Shown piece after piece: positions 1-8,475 of a DNA stretch of 64,000 nt. The notes beneath the pieces were generated by a model. The model had not been told where the DNA came from. It made no database searches and saw only the letters and a list, made by a program, of their open reading frames with translations. Made by a program: the position numbers and the translations under genes. Origin of the DNA: Pycnococcus provasolii (Eukaryota; Chlorophyta; Pseudoscourfieldiophyceae; Pseudoscourfieldiales; Pycnococcaceae); assembly GCA_938743325.2 (NCBI GenBank), contig OW568868.1:558001-622000 (forward strand), given 5' to 3'. Numbering within the stretch: position 1 is the first letter of the stretch; the number at the start of each line of letters is the position of its first letter.

Positions 1-1
1 G

Positions 2-1483
2 ACGGCGCTGCTTGACGCGTACGTGAAGGCTGGCCGTCCGGATGCGGCTCTCGCCATCGGCCAGAAGCTTCTCGCCGAGGGTGCCGTCGCCGCGGCGGCG
101 GAGGAGCAGATCCACGCGGCGGTGGTGATTGGCAAGGCGGCGAACGTGAAGAGTGTGAACACGGCGGAGCTTCCCCCTTCCATCCTGCCGCCCGATGCGA
201 TGCGCGCGGCGGCTTTCGAGGAGAACCCATCAGAGGAGCTGATGCGCCTCAAGTCCTCGTTCGGCGCGCAGGGATACGGCGTGCTTCTGCGGTGCTGCCT
301 GCAGCTCAGCGAGGTTCCCGCGGCGTTATCTCTTTACATGGACATGGACCGCAACGTGCCCAGGAGAGAAGCTCGCGGTACCACAAATGCACTGTCGAGC
401 GTCGTTGGTGGGTCAGCCGCCCTCGAGTCGGTCGACATGCACCACGACGACCTGCTTGTGCGCATCTGCTCGGGATCGCTCGGCGCGCTTGACGGCGCGC
501 TGCTGATCGCCAAGGCTAGCATTCGTGACAAGAGTCGGCCACCGCTTCGCTCTTCGACGCTCTTTGCGCTCGTGCGCGCGTTGTGCCGCGGCGCGCAGCC
601 TAAGCGTGCGTTCCGGCTGCTGAGCCTGTGCAGTTCGCTGGGATATGGCTGGGGCGACCGCGAGACGGTGATGAGCGTGATCGAAAGCCTGTCGAGCGCG
701 GGCGAGATGACAACCGCGTGGGGACTGTACCAGCGCGCACGCGGCATGGCGAAGACGTCGGAGGTAGGCTGGATGCCGAGCGCGTCTTGCGCGTCGTCGC
801 TGATCATCCTTCTGTGCCAGGCTGGGCGCGCGGACCGAGCGCTCGGCGTGTACGTCGATCTCGTCACGAGTCGAGACGACGCTCCAGATCGCCTGACTAC
901 CGTCAGCGACAGCAATCTCGTTCGCAAGTCAACGATGCTCGCTCGGCAGGGCAGGCTCCCGTACGCCAAGGCGATGGCGAGGTTGGTCGTGGCTTGCTGC
1001 GAGAACGGCGACCCAATCAGCGCGAGCAGGCGTGGTGCTCAGGCGAGCACTCGCGTCGGTAGCCGTACGCAGGACGTGTCACGCGACGGCGGCGAGCTGC
1101 TATCTCGCGCGCGCGCGCTGTACTCGCAGCTGCTGGCGATGCCCGGCGGCGACACGGAGGCTGCGAACGAGGGCGTTTGGCGCGCGCTCATTCCCGCGCT
1201 TCTCGCGTGTGGCGACGTGCTTGGTGCCGCCACGGTGTTTGGTGATGCAGACGCCGCGGGTGAAATCGTGAGCGTGGGTCGCGGTGCACTGGCATACCTG
1301 CACGCGCAGATTCTCCACGAGCAAACTTCGCTGGAGAAGGATGGCGGCGATGCTGATGATGTGGCGAAGCTTTCCGAGGCGGCTTCGAAGATCGTCGAGC
1401 ACATGCGCGTGAGTGTCAAGGCTAGCGTGGCGAAGGCGTCGGCGTTGCCAAAAAGGCGCCGAAAAGATGACGACGACATGTAA
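2..1483 (+). CDS. PPR-like helical-repeat protein, 5' end outside the window
   Basis: The reading frame is already open at base 2, so the start lies upstream; 493 residues are visible, ending in a basic then acidic tail. The sequence is made of degenerate pairs of about 35-residue helices: the first reads LLDAYVKAGRPDAALAIGQK, and others sit near residues 185-230 and 255-290. This is the pattern of pentatricopeptide repeat proteins, which bind organellar RNA and guide its processing, editing or translation. No DYW or SMR tail is present. Many repeats are poorly conserved, so a generic TPR-like solenoid is an alternative. Organelle targeting cannot be judged because the N-terminus is missing. 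Confidence 0.6.
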   Translation, partial: TALLDAYVKAGRPDAALAIGQKLLAEGAVAAAAEEQIHAAVVIGKAANVKSVNTAELPPSILPPDAMRAAAFEENPSEELMRLKSSFGAQGYGVLLRCCLQLSEVPAALSLYMDMDRNVPRREARGTTNALSSVVGGSAALESVDMHHDDLLVRICSGSLGALDGALLIAKASIRDKSRPPLRSSTLFALVRALCRGAQPKRAFRLLSLCSSLGYGWGDRETVMSVIESLSSAGEMTTAWGLYQRARGMAKTSEVGWMPSASCASSLIILLCQAGRADRALGVYVDLVTSRDDAPDRLTTVSDSNLVRKSTMLARQGRLPYAKAMARLVVACCENGDPISASRRGAQASTRVGSRTQDVSRDGGELLSRARALYSQLLAMPGGDTEAANEGVWRALIPALLACGDVLGAATVFGDADAAGEIVSVGRGALAYLHAQILHEQTSLEKDGGDADDVAKLSEAASKIVEHMRVSVKASVAKASALPKRRRKDDDDM

Positions 1484-1536
1484 GTTCAACTTGTAGTACT
1501 ATAGCACGCCTTAGTATTGAAAAAGCAACAAGTCGC

Positions 1537-1583
1537 CAACCGTTGAACAAAGTGAACTCTATTTTCATTACTGAATGAGCGAT
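1537..1583 (-). repeat. 3'-end repeat R2, copy a
   Basis: Read on the minus strand this is ATCGCTCATTCAGTAATG followed by a CACTTTGTTCAACGGT block. It begins 88 bases after the stop of the minus-strand gene ending at 1671, so it probably lies in that gene's 3' UTR. The same two blocks recur at five other gene ends in the window. Confidence 0.65.
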
Positions 1584-1670
1584 AATAGTTTTACACGCAC
1601 GCACACTTGCACGCAGCTCGTTTGGTGACGACCTCTCTCGAACTATGCGTCAAACAAGATCTTCTCATTC

Positions 1671-1952
1671 TCAGTTCTTCTCTTCTTTGAGCGTGAGACT
1701 CCTTCTTCTGATGCTTTCAATTTTTCGTTTCGCTTCCGTTCGTTGTATCATTTTCTGTTCTTTTGTTGGTCCAAGTCCGAACATGTCTCTGACAATACCA
1801 ATTTCGTGTAGGTTACCGAATTTTATGGCAAGGAACCACAGTCCAATGAGAAATGTACAAAAACATAACAAGGCCATCACCAAACGAAAGGTGTAATAAT
1901 ACTGGATGATATTGATATTGTTACCACCACCACCACCGAACATCTTGCCCAT
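1671..1952 (-). CDS. Small single-pass membrane protein, function unknown
   Basis: A 93-residue protein starting at MGKMFGGGGG. A hydrophobic segment around residues 20-45 (MALLCFCTFLIGLWFLAIKF) is one membrane helix, followed by a basic and polar tail ending KEEKN. Start chosen at the ATG at 1952; an upstream in-frame extension lies in AT-rich sequence and looks like leader. The local base composition is much more AT-rich than the neighbours. I do not recognise the family. The glycine-rich head, single helix and charged tail suggest a small subunit or adaptor of an ER, mitochondrial or plastid membrane complex, which is a guess. Confidence 0.5.
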   Translation of the reverse strand: MGKMFGGGGGNNINIIQYYYTFRLVMALLCFCTFLIGLWFLAIKFGNLHEIGIVRDMFGLGPTKEQKMIQRTEAKRKIESIRRRSLTLKEEKN

Positions 1953-2600
1953 GAATGCGAATGACGAAGGAGGGACACTTACACTTATGATGCGGCTGAC
2001 ACACATACCAACCTATTATCTTAACAGATACTCTACTATGATTCTCAAAACAAAAGATCAATACGAATAACTCAAATACTGTATCAAACTATTTATTTAT
2101 ATCAAACAGTCAAAAGAAAAGTAAGTGTCCTACTGTATTATATGATTCACTCACTCACTCACTCACTCACTCATTTATTGATTTGATTTGATTTGGAAGA
2201 CGAGTGATGAAAACAAACGCCATCGATTTGAATTTAAATCGGCGTGATGGAGTTTTCCCCTCCAAGAAAATAAATGTCAGGGGGGAGGGAGTTCCGACCA
2301 AGAACCCTCCCGGGCCCCGGCGGAATGGGGATCCCTGGTTGGGTTTGATTTCTGGGTGGTGGGCCCGTTTCCGGACCCCCCTCTTTGGTGGTGACCATTT
2401 CATGGTGGGCAACGACGACGCACGTCGTCGTGCCGCGAAAGCGGTGTGGACGCGGGAGGCGCGCGCACGCGAGCGCGCGCCGCCACCGGGGACGCCGGTG
2501 GTGCCACCGGCGCCCCCGGACATCGGCCCGCGGCGAATTCCCGCCGCGTTGATTTGGGCCTCAAACCCATACAGATTGCTGCTGGCTAAACTGAAGCTAG
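1953..2600. other. AT-rich intergenic stretch with microsatellite
   Basis: No gene supported. It holds a (CACT)n microsatellite at about 2148-2172 followed by a (TTTGA)-like run, then a GC-rich part from 2280 with short inverted pieces such as GCCGGTGGTGCCACCGGC. The GC-rich part may be the 5' portion of the transposon remnant that starts at 2601, but no terminal inverted repeats could be identified. Confidence 0.4.
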
Positions 2601-2963
2601 TTGTTTGTTTGGCTCAAGCACCAAGAAGGGCTGCCAGAGACTGTGAACGACGTGTACTGGGAGGGCGACGCAGCGACGGTGGCCGAGCAAGAGCACCTCA
2701 CGAAATATTGTGAGGACAACGGGTGCCCATGGTGGCCCCGTGTCGTGTTCAAGCCGGCCCATCTCCAGCCGAACGGCCGAGGACAGTACCAGCTGGTCCC
2801 GCCAGCCCTGAAACTGCTCGGCGCGCTGGCGTATCTGAAAACTGGAGCGTCTGTTCGCGCCATCAGCACAGACTACGGCATGGGATACGCCACCCTGAAC
2901 ACGTTTGTCAGCAACTTCGTGGTTTGGGCGTCTGCACGCCTCCATCTTCAGATCCAACACTGA
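2601..2963 (+). mobile_element. PIF/Harbinger-type transposase remnant (N-terminal region)
   Basis: An open stretch of about 120 codons with no ATG at its start; a stop codon lies immediately before it. Residues 65-110 read LVPPALKLLGALAYLKTG, ASVRAISTDYGMGYATLNTF and VSNFV. This matches the helical region that precedes the DDE nuclease in PIF/Harbinger transposases and the related HARBI1 and plant nuclease genes: an L-K-x-L-xx-L-x-Y-L-x-T-G line followed by a helix-turn-helix. The frame ends at 2963 before any catalytic D-D-E residues, so this is a fragment of a plain DNA transposon, or one exon of a decayed copy. The sequence just before position 2601 ends in AG and could be an intron acceptor. 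Confidence 0.6.
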
Positions 2964-3020
2964 AACAAAAAAGGCCCTAAAGATCCAAAAGACCAAAACT
3001 GAAATTTCCTCCTTTTTTAG

Positions 3021-3055
3021 GGGTTCAGGTTAGGGGTTAGGGTTAGGGTTAGGGG
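3021..3055 (+). promoter_or_regulatory. TTAGGG-type telo-box tract
   Basis: Four or five TTAGGG/TTAGGGG units in a row, ending 73 bases before the ATG at 3128. Similar tracts precede other genes in this window, so it is read as a promoter element like plant telo-boxes rather than a telomere. Confidence 0.45.
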
Positions 3056-3127
3056 ACTCGTTGTTTTCTCTCCCTGCCTGTTTCTTGTTCGGGACCTATT
3101 TTTTCCGACCCATTGTATTTGGTGGGT

Positions 3128-3769
3128 ATGGCGGCTCGTCCGAACGGTGGTCACTCCGGTGGTGCTGCTGCTGCTGCTTCTGGTGCTGCTGCTGCTGGTG
3201 CTGGTGGTGGTGCTTCTGGTGCTGCTGGTACGTCGCGCCGACACACACTCAGCGGCGCGTGCCTGGAGGCGTCACGACTCCTTGAGCAGGACATGCTCGC
3301 TGTCGCGTCGCCGTCACTCTCGCCATTCTCCTCCGTCGACGACGCCATCGCGCGACTCCTGCCGTACCACATCTTTCACAGCCTCGACGATACCGAACCG
3401 CCGCCGTCGCACGTCAAGTCAGCAGCCGCAAAAGGCGGGTCGGGACCGCCCCCGCCGCCGCCGGCGGGAACGGCGAAAGACGGCGCCGCACAAACAGCAG
3501 CGGGAGCACCGCCGCCGCCGTCAGCACAACTGCCGCCGCAGCAGCAGAGCAGAGCGATGCTTCACGCCGCGTTCGCTGACGAGCGCGTTCAAATGTTCGG
3601 GCTCGCCGTGAATAACATCGAAAAGCGACTTAGCGTGCTCGAGCAACGCGTGGAGAAAAACGTCGCCGTGGAGGAAACTGCACTTCTGCGTCTCGCACAG
3701 CTAGACGAGAGAGGTAAGCTCTCCGTGGACAAGGCACACGCCAGTGCTGCGAGAGATAACACCTCATAG
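3128..3769 (+). CDS. BICRA/GLTSCR1-domain protein (SWI/SNF-type remodeller subunit)
   Basis: 213 residues. After an Ala/Gly-rich head (1-40), residues 45-95 read ACLEASRLLEQDMLAVASP, then LSPFSSVDDAIARLLPYHIF. This is the GLTSCR1/BICRA conserved region, whose hallmark is a leucine-rich helix, then SPF-x-S-x-x-D-A-I-x-R-L-L-P-Y-H-x-F. In animals this domain anchors BICRA in the non-canonical BAF complex; Arabidopsis BRIP1/2 are plant members. A proline/alanine linker and a short coiled coil (about 155-200) follow. Start is the ATG at 3128; the frame extends further only through a TTG. The protein is much shorter than the animal one, as expected for algal members. It would act in the nucleus on chromatin. 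Confidence 0.75.
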   Translation: MAARPNGGHSGGAAAAASGAAAAGAGGGASGAAGTSRRHTLSGACLEASRLLEQDMLAVASPSLSPFSSVDDAIARLLPYHIFHSLDDTEPPPSHVKSAAAKGGSGPPPPPPAGTAKDGAAQTAAGAPPPPSAQLPPQQQSRAMLHAAFADERVQMFGLAVNNIEKRLSVLEQRVEKNVAVEETALLRLAQLDERGKLSVDKAHASAARDNTS

Positions 3770-3858
3770 TAACGACTGCATCAACCAAAAAAAAAAACAT
3801 ACATAAATTGAGGAAAAAATAAAATCAAAGAATTTTTCAGGTCACAAACGTTTCCTGC

Positions 3859-4188
3859 CTACTCGTCCTTCTTCGTCGATTCCTCCGACGCTGCTGAAGA
3901 CTCGAGGCGGAGACTTTTTAAGCCGATTCGCTTCGCCAACTCTGGCTTGTTCTCGACGATCCACCCGTACGCGATGGTGATCAGTAGCACGGGTATCGTC
4001 ACGACACGCAAATACCAGAACGTTTTGAGCGGCCACTTGAGCGCAAGAGTGAAGATGAGTCCAAAAAACCGCGACGTGACGAAGAAGAACACGTTCGCGA
4101 TCGCGAAGGGTATTTGCAGGATGAAGTAAACGACAGCCCACACGATGCGGAAGGGGAGCGAGAGCAGCCTGAGCAGAGTCGTCGCCAT
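3859..4188 (-). CDS. Small integral membrane protein, function unknown
   Basis: 109 residues with hydrophobic stretches at about 8-45 (IVWAVVYFILQIPFAIANVF and FFFVTSRFFGLIFTLAL) and 62-78 (VVTIPVLLITIAYGWIV), so two or three membrane helices, and a polar C-tail ending STKKDE. Convergent with the BICRA-like gene, stops 90 bases apart. Aromatic-rich helices without conserved charged residues fit a small organellar or ER membrane subunit. I do not recognise a family. Confidence 0.6.
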   Translation of the reverse strand: MATTLLRLLSLPFRIVWAVVYFILQIPFAIANVFFFVTSRFFGLIFTLALKWPLKTFWYLRVVTIPVLLITIAYGWIVENKPELAKRIGLKSLRLESSAASEESTKKDE

Positions 4189-4787
4189 GTTGTGTATCGT
4201 CGCGTTGTCGGCCTCTTCGAGCTTGCTGATAAGTAGTCACTTATACGGTAAGCGCGGTGCTTCTGTCGGAAAGATGGCGACCGCAGGAGAAGTACACGCG
4301 CACACCTCGGTCTCCGTGCGCGCACCAGTACAGCGCGTCACGCACTTTGCAAACTGAGTACTGTTCGCCGGTACAAGGCGTGTAGAACCACGAGACGAAA
4401 CGCGGCCTAGCGACGAGCCTTCAGCCTTAAGGCGAATCGGCACGTTCGTTTTCCCAGACAAGTAAGGAATGACAAAGACGAGTGCTTCTCGAAGAAAAAG
4501 CCGAGACACAGCCTTCTTCTTGCCAAGAAGTTGTGTCTGTCTGCGCATGTGCGTGCGCGTGAGTACTTCCTACCACCTCAAGCATCGGTGAGGGAGAACG
4601 GCACCATTCCACCAACGACTTCGAGCACGGCATCAGGATCATCCGCTGGGAGGTGATCAACTTGCATTGCGGTGCAGCCGCGAACGCGAAGAACGAAGAT
4701 TTGATCGTTTCCCAGCCGTGCACCTGTGCCCGTCTCCACCGATCCCATCACAACCTCCCATCACGTTGGCGTTGGCGTTCGCTTTCC
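4189..4787. other. Divergent intergenic region, 600 bases
   Basis: Separates the divergent starts at 4188 and 4788 and probably contains both promoters. The lysozyme-gene frame is open back to 4653, so translation could in principle begin at a non-AUG codon there. No repeat, RNA gene or TTAGGG tract was seen. Confidence 0.4.
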
Positions 4788-5816
4788 ATGGGCGCACAGC
4801 TCATGAACCAAGAGTCGTCTCATGGTAGTCAAGAGTCTCCAGCAGGGGCACACGACAACCGCTCACGACGCGCGTCGTCAGCATTGGCGGAATCACAAAC
4901 ACAGAGTAGTCCGCCGCTCGGATTCGGCGCGCGAACCGTGCGTGTGCAAGCGGGGGACACGCTCACGCACATCGCGAGGGAAATGGGAGTGAGCATACAA
5001 GAACTTGCTGACTTGAACAGACTTGCCACGCAAGGAACGCCGGCGGACGGAACCAAGCGGTCGGCCGACCACCTGCAGATAGGAGAGACGCTCAGAGTGC
5101 CACCGAGAGGTACGCGCAGCGTGAACGACGACGCGCTCAACAGCGTGTGGGCAAAGCGCGCAAAGCGAAAAAGCGCCTTCGAGGCTCACAGGCCTGCGGA
5201 CGAGTACCTCGCGCACCCACGCATGACCAGGCTGTTCAAGGCGCTGCGCGTCGTCGAGACGAGCAACATGTGGCCACCTCCGGATGGCGACGGAGGCGAG
5301 TCCATCGGACCTCTGCAGATATCGTCCGCGTACCACCGCGACGCCTGGGAGGGCGAGCTCGCAGACCCGGATGCCATCTACCCGCGCCTACGCACGGACC
5401 TCGAGTGGAGTCAGCGAACCTGCCTGCGGTACTGGCAAAGGTGGGTGCCGTGGGCACTCGCCGTGCTCGACGAGGAGGCGCTTGCGCGTGTGCACAACGG
5501 CGGGCCCTTTCCAGCCAGGCCGAACGGGATAGCGCCTCATAAAACGGCACGGTACTGGCGCAAGGTGAGAGGCGAGCTGCTCTTTGGCGCCGGGCGGAGG
5601 AAGCGCAATGCGAGCGACGGCGAGCAGCGCTTGCGCGATTGGTCGCGCGCGACAGATTGGGGACATCGGACGACGCTGCACCCCGTACCGGTGTGGGCGC
5701 GTCTCAGCTCCATCGGAGACCCGCGCTGGCGCATTGACCAGCCGTGCGAGGCGCGGACGGCACTGAGCGTGAGCGTGCCGCTACCGCCACGTTGGTTATT
5801 TTGGCGACGAAATTAA
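4788..5816 (+). CDS. LysM plus invertebrate-type lysozyme-like protein
   Basis: 342 residues. A LysM domain lies at about 48-105 (RTVRVQAGDTLTHIAREMGV to LQIGETLRVPP), a fold that binds N-acetylglucosamine polymers such as peptidoglycan or chitin. Residues 140-270 resemble i-type lysozyme/destabilase: VVETSNMWPPPDGDGG supplies a candidate catalytic Glu and Asp, then ESIGPLQISSAYHRDAW, a paired C-LRYW-RW helix, and RVHNGGP followed by TARYWRKV, the family's C-terminal signature. Unlike animal members it has almost no cysteines. The predicted role is cleavage of bacterial peptidoglycan, perhaps in a digestive vacuole or as defence. No clear signal peptide follows the ATG at 4788. The fold family could instead be a phage-type or GH23-like muramidase. 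Confidence 0.6.
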   Translation: MGAQLMNQESSHGSQESPAGAHDNRSRRASSALAESQTQSSPPLGFGARTVRVQAGDTLTHIAREMGVSIQELADLNRLATQGTPADGTKRSADHLQIGETLRVPPRGTRSVNDDALNSVWAKRAKRKSAFEAHRPADEYLAHPRMTRLFKALRVVETSNMWPPPDGDGGESIGPLQISSAYHRDAWEGELADPDAIYPRLRTDLEWSQRTCLRYWQRWVPWALAVLDEEALARVHNGGPFPARPNGIAPHKTARYWRKVRGELLFGAGRRKRNASDGEQRLRDWSRATDWGHRTTLHPVPVWARLSSIGDPRWRIDQPCEARTALSVSVPLPPRWLFWRRN

Positions 5817-5842
5817 TGTAATATTTGGTAGGTTCACAACAC

Positions 5843-6096
5843 ACTTTGAATACAACACCAACCCTTACAAACCCAAATCGTCCATTTTAAAACCCTTCCA
5901 CCCACCGCAAGTCGAAAAACATTGTCTGAAAATGACGGGCAGGACATGCGCATCATTTTGCAACCTTCAATTTTTTTTTCCGTTATAAAAATAATGACGT
6001 TTTGGGTTGACCAATATTGAAGTGAAACATAAAAATGGCGCCGACTTTTAAAAAGTTGTGTGCCGGAGCGGGATCCCACAGGGACTTTTTTTTTCT
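5843..6096 (-). repeat. 3'-end repeat R1, copy 1
   Basis: About 254 bases, nearly the same sequence as copies at 20987-21285 (+) and 36790-37058 (+). It starts on the minus strand 45 bases after the stop of the M20 remnant and ends near the 3' end of the lysozyme gene. Shared blocks include GTGGGATCCCGCTCCGG, a GTCAACCCAAAACGTCATTA block and GATTTGGGTTTGTAAGGGTT. No terminal inverted repeats were seen. Confidence 0.85.
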
Positions 6097-6141
6097 CAAC
6101 CTATTTTGTCCCCCCCTGATTGGCTACGAGATAAATGTTTT

Positions 6142-6360
6142 TTACTCTTTCGATCGCATCACAGTCAGGTAAATGTTCTCAGCACTTTTCAGCTGTGAAA
6201 TTGCCAAAGACTCGTCCTTCATGTGGGCGTCGGCGATAGTGCCTGGTCCGAGCACGACAGAGGGCATGTTGAGCGCCTCCGCGTAAACGCACACCTCTGT
6301 TGCGTACGCTGCGCCACTCAGCGATGCATCGGGCACACCAGCTTGGTAGTCTAACACCAC
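6142..6360 (-). pseudogene. C-terminal remnant of an M20 peptidase (acetylornithine deacetylase/ArgE-like)
   Basis: About 70 codons reading DYQAGVPDASLSGAAYATEV, then NMPSVVLGPGTIADAHMKDE, then LAISQLKSAENIYL before a stop. This matches the C-terminal end of M20 metallopeptidases, where a Leu-Gly-Pro-Gly loop and an A-H-x-x-D-E-x-V metal and substrate motif close the catalytic domain. The rest of the enzyme (about 300 residues) is absent: upstream on the same strand lie repeat R2 and the end of the FAD oxidoreductase gene. The frame itself is intact, so the loss is recent or the piece is still transcribed by read-through. Confidence 0.65.
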
Positions 6361-6400
6361 CGGACAGAGTAAAGTACACTTCATTACTGAATGAGGGATC
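6357..6400 (-). repeat. 3'-end repeat R2, copy b
   Basis: Minus strand GATCCCTCATTCAGTAATGA followed by a TTTACTCTGTCCGGTGG block, 37 bases after the stop of the FAD oxidoreductase gene (6437) and abutting the M20 remnant. Confidence 0.65.
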
Positions 6401-6436
6401 TCAGTATTTCACAAGCATTCTACGTCTAAAGACGCC

Positions 6437-8254
6437 TCACGAGCGCGCACGAGAGGGCAACCAATGCATCTCACCCTCGCCGCCGTTGATGCGGTCAGCA
6501 ATGTCGAGTGCCGCGAGACCTGTGAGAAGGTGCCCTCCACCGCCAACACCACCAGTCATGCCAACACCACCGTGCGCGATATTCAGGAGTACAGTCGGAC
6601 GATCCAGTTCGGGCAGTGGTCCGACAAGCGGCAGGCCGTCGGATGAAACGAGAACATGGCCAGCCCACGGAAAGCCTCTCCGCCTTTCGCCGCGCTCGGC
6701 GTGCTCAAAGGGCGGTGGGTCTGGTCCAGCCCATCGCACAGTCTCCTCTGCGGCGTTGTTCGCATCCTCCTCACATCCACCAGCCACCGCAATCAGCCAT
6801 CGCTTAAGTGCCAAAGCGCGTCCTTTCGACGGACTGCTCGTGAGCGCGTCGCGGCGCCACTCCGCCGCGCCGTGTGCGCGCAACCTTCGTTCAGCACCTT
6901 CGCCATCCGCCGCAGCAGGTGGCGCAACGACCGTTGCTCCGACGTCCAGCACGCTCACCACGGTATCCTTCGCAGTCGACAAGTCAAGCGACCCAACCTG
7001 CGCAGCTCGACCCTTTCCACCTTTTGGCATCTGCACGGCAAAGCCGCGCTCCACCGCGAGCTGCGGCAGACCCATGTGCTTGAGCGTGCTTTTCGCGTCG
7101 CCGCGGCGTGCCGCCTTGACCGCCTCCGATGCATTCTGCGTGAGGCGGCGTGGCGCGGCGCCTGGCGATACGTCGGCATGAGCCTTGATGGTAGCAACAA
7201 GAGTGTCAATCGTGCCGAACCCGCCACACAGCACGGCATAGTGAAAGCCGGGAAATGTGCGCCCGCATGATGTTACGACCGTCTCGAATGCCTCGTCCGC
7301 CTGTGCCTGCGCCTTCGAGTGCGGGATATGCTGACTCAACGCGTCCGAGGCAAAGTCGCTCATGGACATGTTCTTAAAGGACACAGACGCCTTCCATGCC
7401 ACTCCACCGCCACCACGCACGAGTGCGGCCACGCGTGCATCCACAGTGCGGCCACCGCGCGACACGAATTTCTCGTACATGCTCGCATGCAGCGCGTCGA
7501 CATCTGTGACGCGTACCGCCGCCTCGTCGACGTACGCGGTGATCGCATCTGGCTCCTCCGGCCACCCGAGAGCTCGCACAGCCGCGGAAGCGAGTGGCGT
7601 TGTCCACGGGTCCACTGCAAGCTGCCGATAGGTGTCTGGCGAGCACGCCACACGCAGGGCGTGCAGGTCGTCGTACCGCGCGTCTCGGCTGACGGTGACG
7701 TATCGTGTTGGCGCCAATAGGTGACTTGCGTTTGCCAGCTCCGCGACTCTTGTCCACGTGTCGAGCGCGCGGCGAAGAAGCTCGTGTCGCGTGACGGCTG
7801 CAATTTCGACGTGCTTCTTTTGCTGTTCGTCGCCGTGGTCGATCGCAATCCCTCTCAGCGCGAATGTGTCTCTTACGGATGCGAATCGCGGCGTGGGCGG
7901 CCTTTCGTTCCTAGCAGTCTGCCCCGCCGCCATTCGCCACACAGCCTCCGCAGTCGTCTGCACGCCAGTGTACACGACGTTGGATGGCTCGCACGACGCC
8001 GTCGACCAGACGGCAGCGTTTCCGTCGCCTGACGAGGCGCACGACGGAACGTGCGTGTCGTCATCAGCGTCATTATCCTTGCTTTGCGTCCGTCGAGCTC
8101 GCCCCCACCTGGTGTCGAAGAGCGACACGCGGTGTCCTTGCAACTGCAGGAGGAGCGCGGTTGCGATTCCGGACGCGCCGGCGCCGACGACGGCGACACG
8201 GCACGGAGGAACGACGCGACGAGGCGGGAACCGACCGACAGGGGGGTCGGACAT
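6437..8254 (-). CDS. FAD-dependent amine/D-amino-acid oxidoreductase (DAO family)
   Basis: 605 residues. Residues 18-48 (CRVAVVGAGASGIATALLLQ then HRVSLFD) are the N-terminal Rossmann GxGxxG fold with its acidic ribose-binding residue at the end of strand 2. The C-terminal part (WAGHVLVSSDGLPLVGPLPE, then NIAHGGVGMTGGVGGGGHL) matches the closing FAD-contact segment of the DAO/glycine-oxidase/DadA family, with substrate domain in between. It would oxidise an amino acid or N-methylated amine, passing electrons to oxygen or quinone; substrate cannot be told. It is longer than bacterial DadA (about 430) through low-complexity insertions near 55-90 and 290-430. No clear signal peptide; the N-terminus is rich in Arg/Pro. 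Divergent from the RUS gene, sharing a promoter. Confidence 0.75.
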   Translation of the reverse strand: MSDPPVGRFPPRRVVPPCRVAVVGAGASGIATALLLQLQGHRVSLFDTRWGRARRTQSKDNDADDDTHVPSCASSGDGNAAVWSTASCEPSNVVYTGVQTTAEAVWRMAAGQTARNERPPTPRFASVRDTFALRGIAIDHGDEQQKKHVEIAAVTRHELLRRALDTWTRVAELANASHLLAPTRYVTVSRDARYDDLHALRVACSPDTYRQLAVDPWTTPLASAAVRALGWPEEPDAITAYVDEAAVRVTDVDALHASMYEKFVSRGGRTVDARVAALVRGGGGVAWKASVSFKNMSMSDFASDALSQHIPHSKAQAQADEAFETVVTSCGRTFPGFHYAVLCGGFGTIDTLVATIKAHADVSPGAAPRRLTQNASEAVKAARRGDAKSTLKHMGLPQLAVERGFAVQMPKGGKGRAAQVGSLDLSTAKDTVVSVLDVGATVVAPPAAADGEGAERRLRAHGAAEWRRDALTSSPSKGRALALKRWLIAVAGGCEEDANNAAEETVRWAGPDPPPFEHAERGERRRGFPWAGHVLVSSDGLPLVGPLPELDRPTVLLNIAHGGVGMTGGVGGGGHLLTGLAALDIADRINGGEGEMHWLPSRARS

Positions 8255-8309
8255 TATTATGGATAGATATGGGGGAGGCCCGAGGGGAGAGAGAGCAGTT
8301 AACTTTAAA

Positions 8310-8355
8310 GGTTACGGTTAGGGTATTGGAGTTTCTGGTTAGGGTTAGGGTTAGC
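8310..8355 (+). promoter_or_regulatory. Telo-box tract in a bidirectional promoter
   Basis: GGTTACGGTTAGGGTA, a spacer, then GGTTAGGGTTAGGGTTAG, between the divergent starts at 8254 and 8476. Read as a shared promoter element by analogy with plant telo-boxes. Confidence 0.45.
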
Positions 8356-8475
8356 AGACATCCGTTTTGTACTTTGGTTTGTGGCTGAAATCATTCCGTC
8401 TCCGCCTCCTACCAACTACCAACTATTTGGTAAGTATCTTGATTCATCTTCTCTTTTTCTTTTTCTAAATACTGT

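Noticed and set aside
2147-2172. CACT repeat as a CRISPR or satellite
   Set aside because: It is a simple tetranucleotide microsatellite with no spacers.
2204-2713. A 169-codon plus-strand frame overlapping the transposase remnant
   Set aside because: Low-complexity, Arg/Pro-rich with no domain; the Harbinger-like frame explains the second half better.
5834-6079. An 81-codon frame on the minus strand inside R1, also found as a longer frame at 20975-21298
   Set aside because: Copies differ mostly by changes that alter amino acids, the third copy shifts frame near its start, and no copy has a convincing start codon. The similarity is explained by the DNA repeat.
6300-8321. Long plus-strand frames opposite the FAD oxidoreductase gene
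   Set aside because: Arg/Pro/Ser-rich shadows of a GC-rich gene with no motif. The same holds for the frames opposite the P450, the unknown 24-26 kb gene and the channel gene.
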